Shown: positions 14,193-19,987 of the stretch, piece by piece | Numbering within the stretch: position 1 is the first letter of the stretch | How the letters are laid out: each line of letters starts with the position of its first letter | DNA from: a virus | IMG/VR virus record: IMGVR_UViG_3300037117_000098 | Coordinates: 1 to 20,209 of that record | Strand: one strand, 5' to 3' | Length of the DNA stretch: 20,209 bases | Notes under the pieces: generated by a model | Databases searched by the model: none | Told to the model about the DNA's origin: nothing | Seen by the model: only the letters and a program-made list of their open reading frames with translations | Made by a program: the position numbers and the translations under genes

Positions 14193-14779
14193 GTCACCCT
14201 CTTGAACACAAACAAGCTCTGCTTGAACCACCAGCAGCTTTGTGTGATGCACGCACGCGCTTTACGGGTAGCCTCCGCATCGATCTCGAAGCCTCGACGA
14301 AAGATGCGCGGTAAAACTTCGTATGCGTCGAGTTCGTTCACGTGACCGTCGCCGCCCTGCCCGCGCACGGCCCAGGACATGACAAGGAAGCAGCCCAACC
14401 CCACCGCGCCGGTTACGTTATCAAGCATGACGTCCTCGAAGAACGCAGGCACGTGCTCCGCCACCTCTAGAAACAGTACGTTGCCCCGCCTTTCGAATGC
14501 GAACGGCTTGGTGAGATCTTGCCAGAGGTACTTGCTCCAATCGAGCACGCTGTTCTCCGGCGGATCTTTCTCGATACCGATCAGTTGCTTGAATCCCCTC
14601 GGTTCGAGGGCTGCCAAATAATGTCCTAGGCCGCAACCAAAATCGTAAACGGGTGCGTCTTCCTGCCCTCGGAGCAGGTCCCCGATAAACGACGCCAACT
14701 GTGGCGACCACGAATGGTGCTCCCACGCGCTGGCGCCGCCCCAAGCCCCTGTAGTGCCTATAACAGGCCCAGTACTCAT
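14189..14779 (-). CDS. SAM-dependent methyltransferase, class I
   Basis: Encodes 196 residues. The ATG at 14779 overlaps the preceding stop (ATGA); the frame is open to 14797. Motif I is 'VYDFGCGLGHYLAALEP' near residues 44-60, with strand 2 'LIGIEKDPP' carrying the acidic SAM-ribose ligand. 'GNVLFLEVAEHVPAFFE' provides the strand-4 'E-V-x-E-H' element common to the UbiE/Methyltransf_23 type. The C-terminal part is hydrophobic with a Cys/Trp/Phe cluster near 'ACITQSCWWFKQSLFVFKR'. Substrate unknown. As with its neighbours, a role in methylating a sugar or a virion glycan is inferred from the adjacent glycosyltransferase. Confidence 0.85.
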   Translation of the reverse strand: MSTGPVIGTTGAWGGASAWEHHSWSPQLASFIGDLLRGQEDAPVYDFGCGLGHYLAALEPRGFKQLIGIEKDPPENSVLDWSKYLWQDLTKPFAFERRGNVLFLEVAEHVPAFFEDVMLDNVTGAVGLGCFLVMSWAVRGQGGDGHVNELDAYEVLPRIFRRGFEIDAEATRKARACITQSCWWFKQSLFVFKRVT

Positions 14780-15354
14780 CTCACTCGCCACGACCACACG
14801 CTATCCCGAATCTCGAGTTCGTCCTGCCGGAATGCCTCGTTCACCGCCTCAGTAACCCCGGGAGCGGCGCCGTAGTCGTGCCCGGAGATGATGCCCCCCA
14901 TTTTGATGGTCGGCAGCCACACTTGGATGTCATCTCGGACAAACGGCTCTTCGTGGTTGCCATCGATGAAAGCGGCGGCTACCTCCCTCCGTCCGAACAT
15001 CTTCGCAGCGCGCACGGAGATCGTTCGCACCGGGTGAATCAGAGCTCGCTCCTCCGGAGGTGCTGCAGCCAGATTGCTCAGAAGGTGGCCCCAATCATCG
15101 TGCAGACCATCCGGCTGACCCCACTTTCCGCCCTCGACACTGGGATCGATGCAGTACAGCTTCACAGCATGCTTGCCACGGGTGGCAAAGGCATGTGCCC
15201 AGTACCGGATCGAGCGACCGTGCCAAGACCCGACCTCCACGCACACAGACCCGTCCGGGAGCGCCTCCGCCAGATCGTCGTAGAACGGGAGGATGTCCTC
15301 GCTCCATCCCTGTATCTCGGGACAGTACGCGGCGGATTGTTCTTTCGTGATCAT
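14776..15354 (-). CDS. SAM-dependent methyltransferase (Methyltransf_24-like)
   Basis: Encodes 192 residues from the ATG at 15354, which overlaps the preceding stop as ATGA; a longer frame to 15408 is open but has no such support. The order is a helical cap (MITKEQSAAYCPEIQGW), motif I 'CVEVGSWHGRSIRYWAHA', a second strand 'KLYCIDPS', then 'VAAAFIDGNHEEPFVRDDI' and 'KMGGIISGHDYGAAPGV'. The 'F-I-D-G-x-H-x-x-x-x-v-x-x-D-i' and 'G-G-x-i-x-x-H-D' blocks are diagnostic of the Methyltransf_24 (cephalosporin hydroxylase/CmcI and sugar methylase) group, where Asp and His bind a metal. It is therefore likely a metal-dependent O-methyltransferase acting on a sugar hydroxyl. Confidence 0.87.
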   Translation of the reverse strand: MITKEQSAAYCPEIQGWSEDILPFYDDLAEALPDGSVCVEVGSWHGRSIRYWAHAFATRGKHAVKLYCIDPSVEGGKWGQPDGLHDDWGHLLSNLAAAPPEERALIHPVRTISVRAAKMFGRREVAAAFIDGNHEEPFVRDDIQVWLPTIKMGGIISGHDYGAAPGVTEAVNEAFRQDELEIRDSVWSWRVR

Positions 15355-15626
15355 CGCATGATGTCCCGTCGAGGATCCCGATGTTGTCTGAGGATATTGC
15401 GCGTCCACTCCTCAGAAGAACCTCGCCTTTCACAGTGTTCTACCCATTCGTCGGTGCCCACCGCCGGCGCTGGCGGAGGGTATTCTGGACCCCGAAGGGT
15501 GCCATCGATGCGAGCATCCCGCTTGGGCGGCTTAGGCGAGGAGGGCGCCTTTCCGCTACACACCGTCGACGGCTCCGGCGTAAGACAATCCTGCATGTCG
15601 AAAGACTTGTTGAGGTGTCTCTTCAT
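15351..15626 (-). CDS. Small Pro/Arg-rich protein, unknown
   Basis: Encodes 91 residues. The ATG overlaps the preceding TGA by 4 nt and the stop overlaps the next start in the same way, which is the best evidence that it is a gene. The sequence is mostly disordered: MKRHLNKSFDMQDCLTPEPS, a Pro-rich middle (PEYPPPAPAVGTDEW) and a basic end (RNILRQHRDPRRDIMR). No domain is recognised. It may be a linker protein or a translational relay in the chain of coupled genes. Confidence 0.62.
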   Translation of the reverse strand: MKRHLNKSFDMQDCLTPEPSTVCSGKAPSSPKPPKRDARIDGTLRGPEYPPPAPAVGTDEWVEHCERRGSSEEWTRNILRQHRDPRRDIMR

Positions 15627-15862
15627 ACCTTCCTCAGCATGATGGCACCTGTAGCAAGGTCAGCGTCGATCTTCCATCGGACCGTACCGGGCATCGGAGG
15701 CGAGGATACATTCGAGTACGCGCAAGTGAACGCCAAGTTCACCCCGGGGTACTCATCAAGATAGAGCGTCACGAGGCGATCTTTTTGCTTCGTCTCCAGA
15801 CGAGCGGTCACCTCGGCGATCATCTCTTCCGGCTTCACTTCCGGTCGCTGCCACTCACTCAC
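15623..15862 (-). CDS. Small protein, 79 residues, unknown
   Basis: Starts at GTG (15862), which overlaps the deformylase stop as GTGA. The frame stays open upstream to 16123, but that part is only the alternative frame of the deformylase gene. The product begins (M)SEWQRPEVKPEEMIAEVTA and continues with a helix (RLETKQKDRLVTLYLDEYPG), then 'NLAFTCAYSNVSS', a beta turn and the C-terminal 'GTVRWKIDADLATGAIMLRK'. It looks like a compact alpha/beta domain. Function unknown. Its spacing and overlap suggest co-translation with the deformylase. Confidence 0.7.
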   Translation of the reverse strand: MSEWQRPEVKPEEMIAEVTARLETKQKDRLVTLYLDEYPGVNLAFTCAYSNVSSPPMPGTVRWKIDADLATGAIMLRKV

Positions 15863-16533
15863 GACGCCCTCGCCCGTTTCTGCTGCGCCCTCTTCAGTTC
15901 CTTCATGAAGAAGTGCCGCTGCGTCGTGCCGAGTCGGTCTAGCATAGAGACCCCGTTGATGTGATCGACCTCGTGCGAGACACACCTCGCGGCCAGCCCG
16001 ATATACCGGAGCTTCCCGACATGACAGGGCATGATGTCCTCTCGGCCAATATCCGGGCACTCGACGTCTACATCCTCGAAGGAGGGTACAGATACCGACC
16101 CCGCGCCGAAGAAGGACAAACAAGCTTCAGGCCGCGACATCGGACCACCGCGCTTGGCTGTGATGATCGGGTTGATGAGCGCAACGAGATCGAGTTTCCA
16201 CGTCCCCTGCGCCTGATCCTGCCTAGCCCCCAATTCGGCCAACTGCGCAGGGTGCACCATTATGATCACCCTCTTCATCCATCCGGCCTGGTTTGCCGCT
16301 AGCCCGTAGCCCCCGTGCTTTGCCAGGGTGAACGCCAGACGGCGCACGTTATCGACGAAATCCTGCGTGAGCACTTCCTCAGGTGTCACCTCTTCACACG
16401 GCGTACGTAGCAGCTCGTGCGGCCACTGCAGTATCTTCAACGGTCCGGCAGAGAAGTCGGTTGGCAACGCCTTCGGTACCTCCGGCTTCGGCGGCGCTTC
16501 GTCGCCTACGACTACGTCTTCAACGTCGCTCAT
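15859..16533 (-). CDS. def: Peptide deformylase
   Basis: Encodes 224 residues from the ATG at 16533, which overlaps the preceding stop (ATGA). All three deformylase motifs are present: motif I 'GGYGLAANQ' at 74-82, motif II 'EACLS' at 136-140 (consensus E-G-C-L-S, Gly replaced by Ala) and motif III 'HEVDH' at 187-191. Cys138, His187 and His191 should hold the metal and Glu188 act as the catalytic base. It removes the formyl group from the N-terminal Met of nascent proteins in the cytoplasm. The first 30 residues form an acidic/Pro-rich extension; 'PLKILQWPHELLRTPCEEV' begins the true domain. The C-terminal helix is short and basic (KELKRAQQKRARAS). Phage deformylases are known, mainly from marine phages; helping translate abundant late proteins is a likely role. 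Confidence 0.93.
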   Translation of the reverse strand: MSDVEDVVVGDEAPPKPEVPKALPTDFSAGPLKILQWPHELLRTPCEEVTPEEVLTQDFVDNVRRLAFTLAKHGGYGLAANQAGWMKRVIIMVHPAQLAELGARQDQAQGTWKLDLVALINPIITAKRGGPMSRPEACLSFFGAGSVSVPSFEDVDVECPDIGREDIMPCHVGKLRYIGLAARCVSHEVDHINGVSMLDRLGTTQRHFFMKELKRAQQKRARAS

Positions 16534-17708
16534 CTGTCCGCACACTCCTCGCATCGTCTCACGTTCGACCCGACAGCATCCACGTAATGCCCGCAAGAAA
16601 GAAGCGCGAGACCGTTTCGATACCCCAGCACCTTGCGATTGAAGGACAGGGACCAGGCCCGTTTATTCCACGTCTTCGAGCGCTTCTCGACGGGAAGACT
16701 GCTCTTCGCCACAAGATACGCCTGACCCGCATCCACGAGCAACCTGTTGGCTTCCCTGCGCACGGTATCCGTCAACTCCCTCCGAGCATCTCGCCGCTGA
16801 CGACTCTCTTGGCTCTTCGTCTGAAGAAGATCGTACATCGCCTCGAGAGGCTCAACTTCGAGGCGGGATTCGGCGATGTGCCTCTTGACATCGGACGTAG
16901 TAAGTCCGGCACCCGCCAGTACGGAACGGTCGAAATGTCCGTAATGCGTGGTCTCTCGAAGCTGCTTGGTCATCTTCACTGCGTGCGTAAGCACCGTAGA
17001 TGTCATCAGGGCTAGTGGGGTCACGTCGCCGATGTCTCGGAAGTCGTCTAGCCACACGTGGGGCGGCACAGATGAGGCGGCCATAACTTGCTCCACCTCG
17101 TCACTCTTCGCCTTCGGATCAATTGGCGCATCCGCTCGCTCATCCTGACCGTACATCCTCGCCAGAACGACTGCGTGCTCCAACCATCCCCCGCAGGCGT
17201 ACCCGGGTTCGTCAGAGTGTCTCACCGTACAGGGCTTGTCTCGCCACTGCAACATCAGATTCAGGGCCGCACGCGCTTGCTTGACGGACCTGGCCATGTC
17301 GTTGGACCAGCACGCCCAGTGCTCCACGGGACTGTCCAGAAGCCTCTTGCTGGGCACTGACGCCTTGATGTGCATCCGTATCTCCCCGCCAGGAAGATTC
17401 GACGACAGCGTCTGAAAGTTGCCGTCCAGGGGGATGAGTTCGTTCGTGAACGCGCCCATCTGCGACAGGCGCATCTTCTCACACATGGCTCCAAATGAAC
17501 TGCCGAGGCCTACGTAGCCTTCGAGGTCTGCGAACAGGTACCGTAAAACCGATATCTCCGAAGGAGCCAGAGGTCTACGGGAGCGCTGCAGGGAGACGAC
17601 CCGCCCTGTATCGTCGCGAGCTCGCGCCAGTCCGAACGTCTGGGTACCCCCTAGTCGAGGGACGACACGTTTGACAGGCGGTTTCGAGGAGATCATCTGG
17701 AGGGTCAT
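16530..17708 (-). CDS. Unknown 392-residue protein with C-terminal zinc-finger-like motif
   Basis: Not recognised. The ATG at 17708 has only a weak purine stretch before it; Met5 is an alternative. The N-terminus is basic and unstructured (SKPPVKRVVPRLGG). The middle is largely helical and includes 'EISVLRYLFADLEGYVGLGS', 'ARAALNLMLQWRDKPCTVR' and a long charged helical stretch 'SQESRQRRDARRELTDTVRR'. The last 24 residues read SCGHYVDAVGSNVRRCEECA and end in DR; C-x-H ... C-x-x-C is a zinc-ribbon or treble-clef pattern. It may bind nucleic acid or act as a scaffold in a complex. Its stop overlaps the deformylase start, so it heads that operon. It is too small, and lacks Walker motifs, to be a large terminase. 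Confidence 0.75.
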   Translation of the reverse strand: MTLQMISSKPPVKRVVPRLGGTQTFGLARARDDTGRVVSLQRSRRPLAPSEISVLRYLFADLEGYVGLGSSFGAMCEKMRLSQMGAFTNELIPLDGNFQTLSSNLPGGEIRMHIKASVPSKRLLDSPVEHWACWSNDMARSVKQARAALNLMLQWRDKPCTVRHSDEPGYACGGWLEHAVVLARMYGQDERADAPIDPKAKSDEVEQVMAASSVPPHVWLDDFRDIGDVTPLALMTSTVLTHAVKMTKQLRETTHYGHFDRSVLAGAGLTTSDVKRHIAESRLEVEPLEAMYDLLQTKSQESRQRRDARRELTDTVRREANRLLVDAGQAYLVAKSSLPVEKRSKTWNKRAWSLSFNRKVLGYRNGLALLSCGHYVDAVGSNVRRCEECADR

Positions 17709-17721
17709 CGTCTCAACGGTC

Positions 17722-18063
17722 TCAGTTCATCTTCTTGCGAAGGTTCTCTGCGTCACACGCTGCACAGCCGACACTGTCCTCGTCAACCACATCCTCGGCC
17801 GCCACGGCCTCGAAACCCAGGCCGCCGAAGACTTCGTCGTAAGCCTCGAGTTCCTCGCGAGACATCAGACGATTGAGGCACTCGTCGGGAACAGGCACGT
17901 CAGCAGGAAACTCGATGGCGAGCATGTCCACGCCGGGGTTGCAACCCTTTCGCCACGCCTCTCGCGTGGCTTCTTCAACGCTATCTGCCTCTACAACTGA
18001 AGCTCCCACGAACCGCTCGCCTTCCGGTTTCTCCTCGTCACAGAAGGAGAGGAACCACTTCAT
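17722..18063 (-). CDS. Conserved phage-type small protein, 113 residues
   Basis: Starts at ATG 18063, giving MKWFLSFCDEEKPEGERFVG; an upstream ATG in the same frame (18120) would overlap the zinc-finger gene. The N-terminal block 'W-F-L-S-F-C-D ... G-x-F-x-G-A-x-V-V-E-A-D-S' followed by 'EEATREAWRKGCNPG' and 'DMLAIEFP' is a pattern I recall from uncharacterised proteins in phages and actinobacterial genomes; no function is assigned to it. The C-terminus is acidic and ends in a 'CAACDAENLRKKMN' segment whose paired cysteines could bind zinc. It precedes the 392-residue unknown gene by 13 bases. Confidence 0.72.
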   Translation of the reverse strand: MKWFLSFCDEEKPEGERFVGASVVEADSVEEATREAWRKGCNPGVDMLAIEFPADVPVPDECLNRLMSREELEAYDEVFGGLGFEAVAAEDVVDEDSVGCAACDAENLRKKMN

Positions 18064-18076
18064 GACTCGGTACCGT

Positions 18077-18361
18077 TCACGTTTGCCCCAACCTGTGGAC
18101 CTTGCCGCCGTGAACTTCATCTTTCGCAGTCGCCAAGGACACGGTCTTCACCGGCGCGGGCACATGCGTCTTCCGCCACGCGGCGCCGGCGGCAACAGCA
18201 CACGTTTCACTGCAGTAGCCCCGTCCTACGACGACAAGATGCCCCGCGCCATCGGTTGTTTGATGGCTATAAGTAGTAGGAAGATGCCCCGTCTGCGTAC
18301 TGCAGTGCGGGCACTTCGCAGCTTTCGCGGGAGCGACTACCTTCTTGGCCGAACCGGACAT
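18077..18361 (-). CDS. Small zinc-ribbon-like protein, 94 residues
   Basis: The ATG at 18361 is preceded by GGAGG at ideal spacing. The protein has a basic/Ala start (MSGSAKKVVAPAKAAK), then two cysteine pairs: CPHC near residue 17 and 'YCSETC' near residue 49. These would form one zinc site. The C-terminus is basic (GAAWRKTHVPAPVKTVSL). It probably binds nucleic acid or protein through the zinc unit; the exact role is unknown. The adjacent gene starts 13 bases after its stop. Confidence 0.72.
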   Translation of the reverse strand: MSGSAKKVVAPAKAAKCPHCSTQTGHLPTTYSHQTTDGAGHLVVVGRGYCSETCAVAAGAAWRKTHVPAPVKTVSLATAKDEVHGGKVHRLGQT

Positions 18362-18388
18362 ACCTGCGCCTCCACTCCCTATCTAACC

Positions 18389-18625
18389 TCAAGGGTGCGG
18401 AAGCGCAACAATTTCTGGGTCGGACTGCGAAGTTGCCCGGATTTTCGCTAACTCGGCGGCACGTTTTTCCCACCTAGCAGCCAATTTCGACCACTTCTCT
18501 ACTTCGGCCTCTTCGCCACCGTGCACTTCGTGCAGGTGCGCAGAGTCCCGGGCTCGATGCGCCATGTCGCGCAGAACAGAGGAAACGGTCCACTCGGGGG
18601 CGTGCACCAGAAGTGAATACGGCAA
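18389..18625 (-). CDS. Small helical protein, 78 residues, start uncertain
   Basis: The frame opens at TTG (18625), with GTG (about 18604) and ATG (18565) as alternatives; none has a clear Shine-Dalgarno. The body is one charged helix: MAHRARDSAHLHEVHGGEEA and 'EVEKWSKLAARWEKRAAEL', likely coiled coil, with a short C-terminal tail. It lies between the last tRNA and the zinc-ribbon gene. Supported mainly by the strand, position and helix-like composition, so confidence is moderate. Confidence 0.52.
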   Translation of the reverse strand: MPYSLLVHAPEWTVSSVLRDMAHRARDSAHLHEVHGGEEAEVEKWSKLAARWEKRAAELAKIRATSQSDPEIVALPHP

Positions 18626-18642
18626 TCCGACGGATGCGTCAA
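18614..18642 (-). promoter_or_regulatory. Weak promoter candidate downstream of the tRNA array
   Basis: TTGACG (18642-18637 on the minus strand), identical to the -35 box before the portal gene, is followed after 17 bases by TATTCA (18619-18614), a poor -10 box with three of six matches. If active it would start the protein operon after the tRNAs and favour the later start codons of the 78-residue gene. Confidence 0.22.
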
Positions 18643-18659
18643 ATTTCCGGGTTCGTTAG

Positions 18660-18745
18660 TGCCGTCGGCGAGGATCGAACTCGCAGTGCCCTTTCGAGCG
18701 CAGCTTCTCAGACTGCTGTGTATGCCTAAATTCCACCACGACGGC
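18660..18745 (-). tRNA. tRNA-Leu(GAG)
   Basis: 86 nt class II tRNA. Acceptor GCCGUCG pairs with CGACGGC, discriminator A. The anticodon arm GCAGU-CUGAGAA-GCUGC presents GAG, with U33 and a U-G closing pair. A long variable arm follows, and the T arm has GUUCGAUCC-type loop bases. The 3' end is followed by CUA instead of CCA. Confidence 0.93.
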
Positions 18746-18749
18746 GTAG

Positions 18750-18824
18750 TACCGGAAGTCCGATTCGAACGGACACTGGACACGGTCTGAACGTGTTGCC
18801 TCTGCCAAGTTGGGCTACTCCGGC
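18750..18824 (-). tRNA. tRNA-Leu(CAG), short variable arm
   Basis: 75 nt. Acceptor GCCGGAG pairs with UUCCGGU (G-U pairs at both ends), discriminator A. The anticodon stem ACACG/CGUGU is perfect and the loop UUCAGAC gives CAG. T arm GUCCG-UUCGAAU-CGGAC. The variable region has only about five bases, unlike normal bacterial tRNA-Leu. The D arm GCCCAACUUGGCAGAGGC is shared with the Leu(CAA) gene. CUA follows the discriminator. Confidence 0.85.
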
Positions 18825-18828
18825 GTAG

Positions 18829-18896
18829 TCCCCGGTGAGAGATTCGAACTCTCCTTCGCAGGGTCAAGGCCTGCGTTGCTACCTTAGCGACCGGGA
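18829..18896 (-). tRNA. tRNA-Gln(UUG), small D arm and C33
   Basis: 68 nt. Acceptor UCCCGGU pairs with ACCGGGG, discriminator A. The anticodon stem GCAGG/CCUGC encloses CCUUGAC; anticodon UUG is preceded by C33. The D arm is reduced to a 3-bp stem with a short loop. T arm GAGAG-UUCGAAU-CUCUC. CUA follows the discriminator. Identity rests on the anticodon alone. Confidence 0.8.
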
Positions 18897-18897
18897 G

Positions 18898-18974
18898 TGG
18901 TCCTGACCTCGAGATTCGAACTCGAACTTGTACGCGTTTTGAAGGCGTTGCCTCTGCCGTTGGGCTACGTCAGG
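18898..18974 (-). tRNA. tRNA-Leu(CAA), short variable arm, CCA encoded
   Basis: 77 nt including encoded CCA. Acceptor CCUGACG pairs with GGUCAGG except position 7-66; discriminator A. The anticodon arm ACGCC-UUCAAAA-CGCGU gives CAA with one C-C mismatch at 31-39. T arm UCGAG-UUCGAAU-CUCGA. Variable region about six bases. The D arm matches that of the Leu(CAG) gene, suggesting common descent. Confidence 0.82.
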
Positions 18975-18992
18975 ATAGATATGAAGCCGAGA

Positions 18993-19069
18993 TGGTGCGC
19001 ATCCTCAGATTCGAACTGAGACTGTACTCGCTTTAGGGGAGTCGACTCCTGCCGTTGGTCTAGATGCGC
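18993..19069 (-). tRNA. tRNA-Leu(UAA), short variable arm, C33, CCA encoded
   Basis: 77 nt including CCA. Acceptor GCGCAUC/GAUGCGC is perfect, discriminator A. The anticodon arm ACUCC-CCUAAAG-CGAGU gives UAA, with C33 and a C-C mismatch at 31-39. T arm CUCAG-UUCGAAU-CUGAG. Five-base variable region. A 21-nt spacer separates it from Leu(CAA). Confidence 0.8.
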
Positions 19070-19073
19070 GTAG

Positions 19074-19157
19074 CGGAGAGACGAGGACTCGAACCCCAGC
19101 GTGTTACCGCCGCACTCGTTAGCAACGAGGCTCGCTCCCATGAGCGATTGACTCTCC
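19074..19157 (-). tRNA. tRNA-Ser(GCU)
   Basis: 84 nt class II tRNA. Acceptor GGAGAGU pairs with UCUCUCC except the last pair; discriminator G. Loop UUGCUAA in the stem CUCG/CGAG gives GCU. A long variable arm follows, and the T arm has GGGGUUCGAGUCCUC bases. The D arm is odd: a strong GCUC/GAGC stem closed by only AUGG. CUA follows the discriminator. Confidence 0.88.
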
Positions 19158-19158
19158 G

Positions 19159-19244
19159 TGGCGGAAGCCAGACGAATCGAACGCCTGAGATTTCTCTCAC
19201 CCGGGGGTTCGGACCCCGTTGCCAACCATTTAGCGGTAGCTTCC
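19159..19244 (-). tRNA. tRNA-Ser(CGA), C33, CCA encoded
   Basis: 86 nt including CCA. Acceptor GGAAGCU pairs with GGCUUCC, discriminator G. The anticodon arm CGGGG-UCCGAAC-CCCCG gives CGA with C33. The variable arm has a UGAGA/UCUCA stem, as in serine tRNAs. T arm AGGCG-UUCGAUU-CGUCU. It is the first tRNA after the endonuclease gene. Confidence 0.87.
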
Positions 19245-19283
19245 AAACCCGTCTCTCCGAGCTGTCACGCCATTGAAGGGGCC

Positions 19284-19304
19284 GAGCGGCGTTCGCTCTT
19301 TTTT
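19284..19304 (+). terminator. Plus-strand terminator-like hairpin with U6 tract
   Basis: Plus strand GAGCG-GCGTT-CGCTC followed directly by TTTTTT. The 5-bp stem and T-run fit an intrinsic terminator acting on plus-strand transcripts, although no plus-strand gene is known here. In the minus direction the T-run becomes an A-run before the hairpin and would not terminate. It lies in the 102-bp gap between the HNH gene and Ser(CGA). Confidence 0.4.
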
Positions 19305-19346
19305 CGGTGGCCATCTCCGCACGAGGCGGTAGCCGCACCGGGCATC

Positions 19347-19880
19347 TTATGCAGACTGCAACTGCGTGATCCTGTCGGAGAGGTACGGTAGCCAAAGACT
19401 CGGCACACTGGCCGGCAGGAGCACCGGAGACGCCGACATCGGCAGCGACTTCGGCTTCACCGGCAACGACCGAAGCGTCATCCCCGCTTGCTTCAGGGAC
19501 TTGTGACCCTTCTTCAAGTTGCAGGGAATGCAACTAGCGACGACATTACACCAGTCTGTTTTACCGCCCTTCGATCTGGGGATCACATGATCGTAATTGA
19601 GACCTTTCGGTCCAGGTCGCTTGCCGCAGTATTGGCACTCGTAGTGATCTCTGGCGTAGAGATTGCTTCTTGAGAATTTCACATCGTTCCTCGAGTGCGC
19701 GAGGCGCTTCGTGAGACGCGCGACGCAGGGGAAGCGGATGGTGATGCTTGGGGAGCGGCACTCCTCTTCGTACTGCTCGAGGACGTCAAGCTCCCCTGTA
19801 TACTGCATCGAAACAGCTTTTTGCCACACAACCACTTGGTGCGGAAGCCAGGATGGAGTGAGAACTAAACAGGGAAACAT
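19347..19880 (-). CDS. HNH endonuclease inside the tRNA array
   Basis: Encodes 177 residues from the ATG at 19880, preceded by GAGG; the frame is open to 19928 but that would run into the Ile tRNA. The front 'CLVLTPSWLPHQVVVWQKAV' and 'SPSITIRFPCVARL' match the leader found in this HNH subgroup. The catalytic region at about 69-125 has 'FSRSNLYARDHYECQYCG' (C-x-x-C, residues 82-85), 'LNYDHVIPRSKGG' with the Asp-His pair at 97-98, 'DWCNVVASCIPCNLKKG' with the central Asn112 and the second C-x-x-C pair (117-120). These give the beta-beta-alpha-metal fold with a structural zinc. The C-terminus is Pro/Ser-rich. Enzymes like this are often free-standing homing endonucleases or host-takeover nucleases; the place between tRNA genes fits a homing element. 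Confidence 0.92.
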   Translation of the reverse strand: MFPCLVLTPSWLPHQVVVWQKAVSMQYTGELDVLEQYEEECRSPSITIRFPCVARLTKRLAHSRNDVKFSRSNLYARDHYECQYCGKRPGPKGLNYDHVIPRSKGGKTDWCNVVASCIPCNLKKGHKSLKQAGMTLRSLPVKPKSLPMSASPVLLPASVPSLWLPYLSDRITQLQSA

Positions 19881-19901
19881 GAGAAACCTCGCTGGTTGGG
19901 G

Positions 19902-19977
19902 TGGTGGGCGCACGTGGAATCGAACCACGATCTTCTGGTTATCAGCCGGAAATCTAGGACCACTAGACGATACGCCC
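19902..19977 (-). tRNA. tRNA-Ile(GAU), CCA encoded
   Basis: 76 nt including CCA. Acceptor GGGCGUA pairs with UGCGCCC, discriminator A. D stem GUCU/AGAU, anticodon arm UCCGG-CUGAUAA-CCAGA (one C-A mismatch) gives GAU with U33. T arm CGUGG-UUCGAUU-CCACG. It lies 21 bases upstream of the HNH start. Confidence 0.92.
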
Positions 19978-19987
19978 GTTCACTTCG

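Noticed and set aside
15863-16123. N-terminal extension of the 79-residue gene
   Set aside because: The extra residues come from another frame of the deformylase gene; the GTGA overlap at 15859-15862 gives a better start.
19245-19346. Possible extra tRNA in the gap after the HNH gene
   Set aside because: No T-loop GUUCRA sequence with matching acceptor stem could be found on either strand.
19060-19533. 157-codon minus-strand frame across the array
   Set aside because: It runs through two tRNA genes and the end of the HNH gene; no ribosome site or domain.
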